Shown one piece after another: positions 39,901 through 50,300 of a DNA stretch of 64,000 bases. The stretch is from Monomorium pharaonis (lineage: Eukaryota; Arthropoda; Insecta; Hymenoptera; Formicidae). Position 1 is the first letter of the stretch. Each line of letters opens with the position of its first letter. The DNA is taken from NCBI RefSeq assembly GCF_013373865.1, contig NC_050467.1:2170001-2234000 (forward strand), in the 5' to 3' direction. The notes beneath the pieces are model-generated. The model was not told the DNA's origin. It did no database searches and saw only the letters and a program-made list of their open reading frames with translations. Both the position numbers and the translations under genes were made by a program.

Positions 39901-42089
39901 AATTACTATTTGAATGCCTAATCGAATATACAGCGTTAAACATGGACATTTGAGATAATGGAGACTCACCGCTAAGCGAGGCCGTGAGCATATTTTCTGT
40001 AAGTCAATGATATAGATGTTACAGATACAAAGGAATATCACGCATTTGCAATTTTGCATAGAATTATTTCACGCACACGATTCTGTTATTACAGTAAAAA
40101 CTCTGGGCCTCTATCTCAGGCAACATCTTGTGTTTGTAAAATTTCCCTATCCCTCAAATATTTCTTCAATGTTACTTGACGCCTTAGTAATGTTAATTGC
40201 TGATAAAAGCTCTTGTCTAAGTTGGCTCCAGGCAGTTACAAGGTATCACGTGCATAAGCATTTGCCTGTAGCTAGAAACTCTAAAAAAAACTTTGCAACA
40301 ACAATAGTTGCAGTATTATGTAGTTGAAAATAAATCTTACAGCACGTAGACGTATATAGACGTACTTATATATTCCGAATAAAAACGATACGCCAAATGA
40401 GGTATATGAATGATAGTAATAAATTATTACATATTATCGATGTTTGTTATCGACGTCACGACTTAATATTTTTGCATTCTATTTTTGCTGCCAAGCTTAT
40501 TAAAGTTTATCTTTACGAATAAAGCCTACATAGTAACTCTATTTTTTATATCACGAGAATTATATAATTTTTACGTGTAGTGTAAAATAAAAAAAATATT
40601 CCAATCATTAAAATCCATTGGCATAAAATATATATTGACACAAATGTATCAAGATAATTAATAAAAATACAAATAGTATCGGATTTGAAATCTGATATAA
40701 ATCATAATTCGCTTAGAATTTAACTCAGGAGTTGTAAATAAGGCTCTAAGACTTTTTTTACATGTATGTTACATAAGGTGATTATATATAACTATCGATC
40801 AGCAGTAACTTAAGAAGCATAAACGGCATAGATATAATATGATGTTTAATCTTTTCAAAATCTGATGTAGCAGAAACCGTATGTGTTCGTATGCGTGTGT
40901 ACATACATGTATTAATATTCCAGATCAAAAAATAGATATCTGCGACTTATTCAATCGTAATAGCAATCGTTTCACGCTTTATGCATATTTAATATATCAT
41001 ATGTAACGTGCGTCTTTCTTGCGTAACTTAGAAAAGGTGAACTCTTTCGCACTTTGTATCGATTGGAAAATGTCGATCACCCTTTTTCCCTATCAGTTGA
41101 GAATTATTTCGCTAATTGCGCAAACAGTTCTACGGTTCGAAAAAGCAGTGATTCGCAAAAGAGTGTGACGCGCGTATGCGTGTTTGAGGACCATCATTCA
41201 GAGTCCCGTGTAACACGCGCTATGCCTCAATTGCGTGTATGAAGAAGTAGCTGTTCCGCATTTCGCCGACACTGGGCGCTTCACGCTCCATGGCTATGTG
41301 AATAAATGAACGCGACGTACGTAAATAACATGTTCCTTGTTTACTACACCGCTGACTTAAATTATAGAATTATGATTTACGATCGCACGCGTGGGCACGT
41401 CTGTGCGGACGTAACGTTGATTTAATGCTACGTTAATACATTACGGCAGAAAAGCGCGCACCTCCGCGTCCTACGTGGATCGTTATTATTAGAAATGAGA
41501 TTAAAAGTATGTTATAAGCGGTACTGATAACAGCTGTAGCATGTTCGAATCTTTTATCAGTAACATAATAGCATAAGCATAACCGAAACTTTCTGCGCTA
41601 CAGAAATTGAAATCAGCACTTATAAGCGCGAAACATGACAGTATCATAATGTAATCGAAACTTTGTAAAACATATTTTCAAACCTTTCATAAATACTTTA
41701 AATTATAAATTACAAAGCGATAAATCATGTAACATTAATGCACAAGTAAAAAAGTCAGTATATATTTACTTTACTTTAAAGAGTATTATATATTTTTATT
41801 TGTATATATTATTGTATATACCATTTTTTTGTATATTGCTATGTATATTAAAAAAAGTAAATAAATATAAGAAAATAATTACTGCTTTTATTTTATATCT
41901 CCTTTTTAATTTTTGTAATTCTATGTCTGATATGAATGTATATGTATATGTATATATTACCTTTTTGCATTTTCGTTTACTACAAATTAAATTTTTCTTG
42001 TCAATCCTTCTGATAAATAATTCTTTTAGATAATAAAAAAATCACGGTTATTGCAAATTATCTCTTTAATAATAAAATAAAATGCAACA

Positions 42090-42327
42090 ATTAAAGTCAA
42101 TTTACACATATCCATATTTTTACTTTTTCACGAATGGATTACGACGGTTAGTATTTACCTGTGTTCATCCAGTATCAAACATGTCACTTTTTTAGGATCA
42201 AGTCTTGGATTTGGATGCAAACTACACGGATACGTGGAAACGATCATTCAGTGACAAAAATGTCATGGATATCACTGACACGGTACTGATACGGCACTGA
42301 CGCATTACGGTGTAAATTGACTTTAAT
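42090..42327. mobile_element. MITE-like element with TTAA-bounded terminal inverted repeats
   Basis: ATTAAAGTCAATTTACAC at 42090-42107 is the exact reverse complement of 42310-42327. Both arms contain TTAA at the outer edge (42091-42094 and 42323-42326). If TTAA is the target duplication, the element is 228 bp with 13-bp perfect ends (AGTCAATTTACAC), as for non-autonomous elements mobilised by a TTAA-specific transposase such as piggyBac. About ten more flanking bases also pair if small indels are allowed, so the termini could be longer instead. There is no coding capacity inside. The family assignment is inference. Confidence 0.55.
42274..42308. repeat. Three-copy 11-bp tandem repeat inside the MITE-like element
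   Basis: ACTGACACGGT, ACTGATACGGC and ACTGACGCATTACGG follow one another with an 11-base period, just inside the right terminal repeat. Subterminal short repeats of this kind are often transposase-binding sites; that role here is inference. Confidence 0.6.
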
Positions 42328-45167
42328 GTCTTTCATTGCTATACTTCGTGAAATTATTTCTTTTAATATTTAACGTCACGAAAAATGAATTCAGAAATTA
42401 TCATCGTTATTATCACGTAAATAATTTCTTCCATTGCGCGCTTCTCATCATCAATCAAAAGAAAAAAATATGACAAGTTATATATAATATGACAGGTTAG
42501 ATATTTTTTTTTAATTTCGCATGCAATTCATTTATAATCCACATTATATTTTAATTCTTCAGTTTTTTAAATATTATTTGTTATGTATTTAATTTAATTA
42601 ATAAAATTTGTTGACATTATTGAATTTCAAGTTTTTATAATTATGTGCATTTGTAAGTTTTTTTTTACGATTATTGTGCGATTCAATGAAACGAACAATA
42701 TTTAGATTACATCAAATTAATAGGGATTCATAGAGATATTATTAAATTTAGTCCCGACCCTATTATCAACAATATCGCGTTTAAGCGATTATGACAGCAT
42801 ATTATATTTTCCATTAAGACTCGAATATTATTGATATCGAATATCTCATGCGCAATGCGCAAAATCCTAACGCGAAGATTAAATTGTTCCACTAAACTCA
42901 CCATGTCGTAATAAGATAATAAAACGGATCGTAAACGAGATAAAATCGCACATTTAATTAACTTGAGAAATGATTTACTCGTAACAAATAATCAATGCTC
43001 GTTCATATTACATAAATCTTCATCAACTATCATTATTTCATTCTCTTATTCATTGATTAACATTATATTTCATAATTCTCTGCACATATAAATTTCAATA
43101 TAGAGATAGAGAATTTAAGAAATACCTAGAGCTGTGTGAGAATTTTAATACAAAGATTTTATTTTAGTTATATTTTTAACATTTGTGATTTTAAATTCAG
43201 TTTCTATATGTGTTTTTAATAAAAGAATAAAGGAAATGAAATAATTCCTCATTCAAATGAATCGGATAAAATTTCCCGATTTTCAAAACCGGAGACTGCG
43301 TCAGCGGAATTTTTAAAATTGCATCGCCGTTGCACTTTGAACCGCATTATGCATCATATTTCTTTGTGAAAAACTTTGGAGGCGCTGTCATTCATCATTT
43401 ATTACCGAGGCGTATCTCTATTCCAGTGAAAACAAAAATTACACGGGACTTTTCCTTTCCTTTGCGATCGCGTAGATTCATTGACGGTGATCTATGGTGG
43501 GTGTCTTCGGCGGGGAATCGGACTGCCAGAGTGGGAGATGAATTATAAAGTGACGTTCTACGGTGAGAGGTCTTACAGTTACACTTTGCCCGTTTGCTGC
43601 AGCAAAGCAGCGCCGTTGCACGTGCGAGCCTTCGCCGGGTCACGTGTGTATCGGAGTGTGTATCGACAAGAGATTTTCATCGGGAGAAGAGCTGCGCTTC
43701 CCAGTCAGTGTAACGTTAGTACCATTTAACACATCTCATATCTCGAGGTCGGTCATCCCCCTGACTTCCCTCTTCGTGGATTCCGATCCAGGCGCCAATC
43801 TTCGATTCTTCCCGGCGAACTTTAAATCGCACGACAGTTAACACTCGAGAACGCATCCTGCTCTCGCGGAAAGGGTTTCAAAGCTTATCGATTCGTGTCT
43901 GCGCTCACCGCGGGCCCTATCGTGTTTTTTCTCCCCTCCTCCCCCCTCCCCTCTTTTTTACAGCACAATCTCGTGCTGTAGCTCGGTTGCAATAAATCAT
44001 ACGCGCGTTCGCCATATATGTTCAACAGTTTGATGTGTGTACATTATAAATGGTGGACATAAAACGCGATCCCGTTCGTGTTATTCGTCATTCACGTGAC
44101 CCGAGGGGGTTTCGACGTTACGAAATTATCGCGCGTTAATTAACGTCGGCACGATTTTCGCGGTGCTCTCCTCCCCCTCCCCTTTTCGCAACCGCGGCGG
44201 AAGGAGTAATACGCGATTTTCGTACGGCGCACGAACGACGAATTATGTAAATTGATCGCAATAATCATTGCGCTTAGTCCGACGACTCTTTGTAGCCTCC
44301 CCCCACCCCCGTATTTCGTTCCTCCGGGGCGCTAATGCACGCGGCGCGATTGTACAGAAAGGCAGTCGTGTTAATTAGGGATGAATTAATTCTCACGCTC
44401 GGTTAATTACAATCCTATTAACTTCTCTTCCGCTAATTAAAGGGAATATTTATTTATGTTAAACGCCGCGCTCCTCCACCACCGCGCGCCGCGTGCGTGC
44501 AAGTCATCGCAGACGAAGGCTTATGGTAATGTGTCGCGATATGGACTGCTCGTCTAAAGAAACGAAGAATGAATAATCAATGCGCTTTAAACTCGAGCGC
44601 AGTCGAAATTGTCGGGAAACAGGCGGTAAAGCGGCAGGCACCTCTCTTAGAATTAAACGACATAAGTATACGGTCTTCCACTTAGCAGGTGTTTTCTTTC
44701 ACACCGAGCGCTCCTCGCGCGGGAAAGTGAGTTTACGCGATGATTTTAGACACGTCCCTGGCTCCGATTAGCCGGATACGAACATTAATCGTCTCTGCAA
44801 AAAAAAAAAAGAGCAAAACTATAGAGATCGCGCGCGAAATGCGAATGTTGTAGTGACAGGCGGCTAGCATATACGCCAATTAAATATGATTTTGCACGAT
44901 AGTTGGAATTGCGGGCTCACGTGCCGTCATGCGACGCGTAAATCGCGGCTTTACGTGGCTTCGCGTTATTGCGCTTCCATTGATCTGTTAAGTGTACCAA
45001 ATATCGCAATCAATTTACGATCACGGCTCTCGCCGGCGTCTCTTTTTACAATCGACAGATACGCATGACGGGACAATAACATTCGGATAGAGACATTCTA
45101 CATTCTGCCGCATGCATTTCGAATACATCGAGGCTAAAAACAATATAACAGAATCGCCTTTTCTTGC

Positions 45168-45181
45168 GGGGGGGGGGGGGG
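45168..45181. repeat. Run of 14 G
   Basis: G homopolymer about 120 bases before the first coding exon; a possible quadruplex or assembly-error site. Confidence 0.85.
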
Positions 45182-45284
45182 ATTCACGTTATAACGAGCA
45201 AATGCGTAAAACCAATTTACATCGGTCTATCGTAATAATTCGATTATCGTTCAGACATTTCTTACGGTAATCCATTGATTTCGC

Positions 45285-45286
45285 AG
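45285..45286 (+). other. Gld: Splice acceptor before the start codon
   Basis: The string TTTCGCAG ends at 45286, one base before the ATG of the first coding exon, and follows a T-rich tract. In the reading frame a TGA at 45276-45278 would block read-through from unspliced upstream sequence. Both facts suggest that an upstream, probably untranslated, exon is spliced here. Confidence 0.7.
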
Positions 45287-45287
45287 A

Positions 45288-45492
45288 ATGTCGTACGGTC
45301 TATCAGTTGGTCCAACATGCCCGATATCCCTCGGGCCGAGCCTTGCCCAGGTCTGTCCCGGGGCACAGTTTTTGACGTTTATGTCGATTTTGGAAGTGCT
45401 CGTGCAGTCCCAGGAGAAGGTGTCTGAGTCGTGCCGGCGTGTAAGGCCGAAAAATCCGATCGACTACTACTACGATTTCATCGTCATCGGCG
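45288..45492 (+). CDS. Gld: Gld-type gene, coding exon 1 (leader and first FAD strand)
   Basis: This exon encodes residues 1-68 plus the first base of codon 69. It begins with MSYGLSVG, carries three cysteines (C11, C23, C49), has a hydrophobic stretch at about 26-40 that may act as a secretion signal, and ends in the first strand of the Rossmann fold (DFIVIG). The donor is GTGAGT at 45493, phase 1. The ATG is the first in frame after the acceptor, and the leader length fits Gld proteins. Confidence 0.88.
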
Positions 45493-47365
45493 GTGAGTAA
45501 ACAGATTGCTTAATTTGCGCATCATTAGGGTGTGCCATGTTTTAGGAGCTAATGACTTAACGCTTTTTCCACAGTAATTCATCAAACAGTATTTGCGAGA
45601 TTTTTTTGCGTTATCACGCGATACAATTACCGTAAAAACGGCGCCGTGGTAGAATTTAGCAAGAAGTCGTTTGTCGCTTTTTAACTTTCTCTAAAATGTT
45701 TTAAAATATATAAACAAATATACAATTCATAATAATATAAAACATAATTTTCTCCAATTATTGACGTCGTCACTATATTTAATGATCTTGTATCGTAAAA
45801 CTTAAAAAAAAAAAAAGCCGGGAGTCTCGGTAGCTGACGTATCAGCCGGAGTCATTTGTCATGCAGTCAGCTCTCGCGCGATTCTTCTAATTGCTTGCAT
45901 TAGTTCGCGTTTTTCTGATGAAGCCATCGTTTAGAAACTGTTGCGCCACAAAACGACGAAACAGAAACTATCATCCGCTTAATTAAGGATAAGAGCGTAA
46001 CGGCTATTTGCCGCATTGAAAGGAAGAGTCCAAGTAACGGCCGGTGATTTTCTAATGGACAAGTGAAATTGATCGACGTAATTGGAATGTATTCTTGTGT
46101 GCAACTTACAAGCGCGTGTGATCGGATAACCGGTTCGTGTATCGATTCGAACGAGTGATAACAATCAAGTCGGCCTTATTAGAGTAACAAGTTGATATCT
46201 TGTGAAAATGTGCAAACAACAAATCGTTTCGCTAATCGTTATTTGGATGTGACTTTGCGAAAGAGGCTGCCGATTTCGATAAACAAACCGAAATGGTTCA
46301 CGGTGCAGCGGAAGCTAAACGATAACGCGGCTCGTAAATGCCGTTCATTTGTGAAAGTCAACGAACCGTAAATATAATAAAGTAAATGTGTAACAAAAGA
46401 TAAAAATGGTCACACACGATGTGTTGAAATGGCATAACCCAGTTTCTTTCTTTCCTTTCTTTTTTTTTTAGACAATGGGAAAAAATTAATTCTAAAAACA
46501 GGAAGTGAAACGAAATGCATAATCCATAAATGAAGGAGCATTAATAACTCAGGCAAATGTACGCGATGATTATTCGTAGTACTTATACATTACTGCTGGC
46601 CTATATATCTAGCAAATAGTACTTTGATAATATAACACAATAATACAATATAAACGGATATAATCGCGCGCTATCACGCAATGGTTCAATCGGCACACGA
46701 TATCCGCGCCAATAATGATTATATTAATGAAATACTTGTTGGGGGATACATAATTCATCGGGAAAATGAAAAACATCTGATGTTTCACGCGTGAATTTCA
46801 CGCGTGAATTTGTCCGAGTCGAAATTTTGATACTACTTTAATATCCATAAGACTATATATATGTATGTACGTATATACATATAAGCATGTATGTACATAT
46901 ATATGCATGTGTATTTTATCTCTCTTTCTTTCTTTTGTATAAATAATGCTTTCCCCTTTTTTCTTATATAACACATCATTCTAATTAAGAGTTCTAATAT
47001 TAAAGAGATGTTAAATTAAGTAATTAATATTAATAATTTTAAAGCTAAAAAGTCTCTATATGCACAGTAAACCTTGCGGATATTACTTGACCAAATTTAA
47101 CTTTTTTTAAATATTTTATTAAACGAAATATAATGCATTGCCCTACTTTTTGTTTGCTATTTTAAAAATATATCATAAAGATTGCAACATTAAACTACAT
47201 TAAACTTTAATATATAGTATCATTATTAATTTAATTTTTGCTATTAAAAAAATAAAAAGAATTAAAGGTTTAATGTAGGGTCAAAATTTCGACTCGGATG
47301 GCATGTATCAAAGCGACTGCATTCTCGGCATATAATTTCTACACATATATGTTATACGTTTACTA

Positions 47366-47398
<33 letters not shown>

Positions 47399-50300
47399 TG
47401 AATACGAAAGTTTTGACAGGTTTTCAACAGATTGTAACCAACAGGTTTTTTTTAATGTCGACCGCTTTTCGGCATTAAAAAAAATATTACATACATAAAG
47501 TTTCTATCAGACTTTTTAGTATATGTTACTTGACGTTACACCGAGAGTTACAAACGAACGAGCCTCTCAGCTCGGGTGGACTAATTTTCTATACAATTAA
47601 TACTTCTCGCTGTCGCCCGTTGCAACGGCAATAATGCGTAAACTCGAGAACTCGGGAGTGTTTTCCCCCCGCTGGGGAAAACAAAGGATTAATAGTAAGT
47701 CTCTCGACGTGCAGCGCGATATTCGTCGCGACTTTCGACATTTACATTCGACCGGCGAACCCGGTTCATGGAGCCTGTGGCCGTAAGGGAGACGGCGAAA
47801 AAAAAGGGGAGAGAAAGGAGAAGTACATAATTGAATATTTTAGTATGCGGTTGATAAAACCCGTCGCGTAAATCCCGTCCCGGAAATTCGTCGGTCGGGA
47901 ACGGACGATACCGAACTCGGGATCGAGCGATCGAAACTAATTTTCTTTGCTTCCCTTTCGGTGATTATTCCCGATAGGACTCCCGGGATATCCGGACGGG
48001 AAGATGGAATTTTTCAGTGACTCTACCGGTTATCCGGTCGCCGCATGGATGACCGCGCTTCGCTCGTGATATCGATCGACTCTCTTGCCGCGGCCCGAAT
48101 TTTCTCGCCCCGCGAGAAAATTCTCGCTTACTCCGTAAGTAAGAATACTTACGCGCCGCGTCGTGAAGAGAGGAAAAAATGCGTGGAGATATAATGAACG
48201 TGGAAAAGTCTCGTCGTTCCCTCGGTATTACGATTACTGCATTTCTAATTAGAGACGCTCGCATTGTGTAAGAATGCGTAGGTTCTTCTCTGAATAAAAC
48301 GACGAGTGTCGCCCAAGAGGACGCAGAAACAAACGGTATACGAATGTGTGCGAATGATTAATCGTTACGTCGGTGACCGTGGGTGTATTACCACAAGGAG
48401 GTTGGGGGAAAATATTAATAATACCGTCGCTGAGTAATTAGTGTGATGCTTATTAATTATTCCGTCAATGCCCGGTCGGGAAAAAGAAGCTCACGGAATA
48501 ATTATAATGGCGCAATGCTTGGAGCAGAAGTTGGAGGGCGGTAAAAGGGTCGAGTCGACTGGAAAGGAAAGAAAATGGATTTTGTCATTATCATCGGAGC
48601 TGAGCGGGTAACGCTGTCGCGATAAAGCTCCCGTTGAATAAAATCTCGAATATGAATAGCGCCGCGTGACACAGTGTAATTGAAATAATTGCAAAGCTGT
48701 CGTATAACATCTCAGTTAAAAATATAAATTACGTTCAAAGCAAATCGACGACGAAAAGAAGGAAAGGGTGAGGGAGGCAGGGAAAAATCTCACGTCGGGT
48801 GAACCGAGGCAAAAGCTTATTATTCCGCCAACAGTCGACGTAAAGAATGATGAAGGTGCACTTGTAACAATCCGGAAAATAAGCGCCCTTTATATCGCTC
48901 CCGGGGTCGCCTGAATGTGCGGAAGATGGATTAGAAAATCAAGATAAAACACCGGCACGCGGAAAAAAGCACAAAGTGAGCAAAATGAATGCCGCCCGGT
49001 ACCGCGCCAGCTGTTTATGTGATTCGTAAACATAGTTTTCGTGTGTAACGCAAGATCCCGAAAAATCCATCGGAATAACAAATGTTTTTCGCGGAACGTT
49101 TATTTCACATTCCCGTTGTAAAAGGGAAAAAAGGGTAACGGGAGGGGGGGCAAAGGGGGGAGGGAAAGGAACTGTTGCACGCGTTCCCCGATGAGAAACG
49201 AAGAAATACGTATGAATAAATATATACAACGTAATGCATTAGCAAATGAAATAATCACTATAAAACGTTTTGCAACATTTTATGTTCCTTTCCCGTTTCC
49301 CTGCCCTCCCCACGTAACCGGAATAATGAAAGAACAGAGGAAACACATTTCCATGCGTAGCATCCGCAGCAGTAATAAATACACGTTTTTTTTTGCGAAA
49401 TGTTCGCGAAAATTTAACAAGCCGTTAAAGCAGCTAATTAAAAAGTAATTGAGAATTAAAGATTCGGTTTAAAATGAAGCCACCCTCGACAAGATCGACG
49501 GTTCGTGCGGGGGAGCACGTCTCGCTTATCTCGAAACAGCGAATTCCTCGTCTCTATCGAGCAAAACGGGATTTAAAAAAGCACTATAAACCTTCCGGTT
49601 TACATGTTTACCACGGCCAAACACAGTTATCACGAGTCGTCGCCCGTGGCCCGCGGGTGGTAATTGTTATTTGTCGTTTACAGGGGTACGGCGCGATCTC
49701 GCCGGCGAAAATGCAATTCGACGCGCATGATCGTTCCTATGCACCGCGTATCCCGTTTCGGATGTGATATTAATATAGACGTTATTTATTCGGTCGCGAG
49801 GCGCGTGATTATTGCATCATTAATTTAATTACCGCCCCCCACATGCCGACCCCCTCTCTCTCTCTCTCTCTCTCACTCCATCTCTCTCTCTGTCTTTGTC
49901 CAGCTCCCCCGTGTTCCCTCTGTCGAAACCGCCTGGTTCGACGCGGACCGTCGCGTCATTACACCGACGAAGCTACGTTCCATTATTCCATGCGTTTCTG
50001 TCCCTGCCTGTCGGGACATATAAATCCTCGAAGGTGGCAAAATTCATTGGAAGAGAGAGTGAGAGGGTGAGAGGAGGAGGGGATTGGGATGCAGATAGCC
50101 GGTGCGAGCGATGCGGAGAGGACGGTGCGCATAATGTGATTTAAACGGCTCAACGAATTTCATACGCTCTTTGCATTTCGGGATAATTCGTACTGGCGAT
50201 GGGATCGCCCATGCGCGAACGCGCCCGCCCGTCCTGCATTTTGTTTATACATTTTGGCGATCCGTCGCGGCTCGTTAATACGGCGATGACGACTGCAGCG

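Larger units (their letters stand above)
39901..43260. other. AT-rich stretch with a MITE-like element
   Basis: Strongly AT-rich. It contains the inverted-repeat element at 42090-42327. A 103-codon ATG frame at 40016-40327 (+) is long for such AT-rich sequence, but I recognise no family in it. A duplicated string of about 18 bp (AATATGACAAGTTA and AATATGACAGGTTA) lies near 42468-42502. No other gene seen. Confidence 0.5.
43261..45286. other. Gld: CpG-rich region upstream of the first coding exon
   Basis: No coding exon recognised. This is either the end of a 5' intron or leader sequence of the GMC oxidoreductase gene, because it runs directly into the acceptor at 45285-45286. It includes C- and T-rich runs (about 43928-43962) and a 14-base G run at 45168-45181. 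A 5' untranslated exon may lie here or much further upstream; no TATA box or initiator could be tied to a start site. Confidence 0.5.
45493..47520 (+). other. Gld: Intron 1, part 1: AT-rich with an inverted-repeat element
   Basis: Start of the roughly 13.2-kb first intron (45493-58690). The sequence is mostly AT-rich. It contains the doubled palindrome at 46783-46808, the inverted-repeat element at 46813-47298 and a (TA)n tract at 47364-47389. No exon recognised. Confidence 0.7.

Noticed and set aside
47298..47498. ATG-started 66-codon frame at the edge of the inverted-repeat element
   Set aside because: It runs through a (TA)n tract and a T run, giving YIYIYIFF; it is composition, not a gene.
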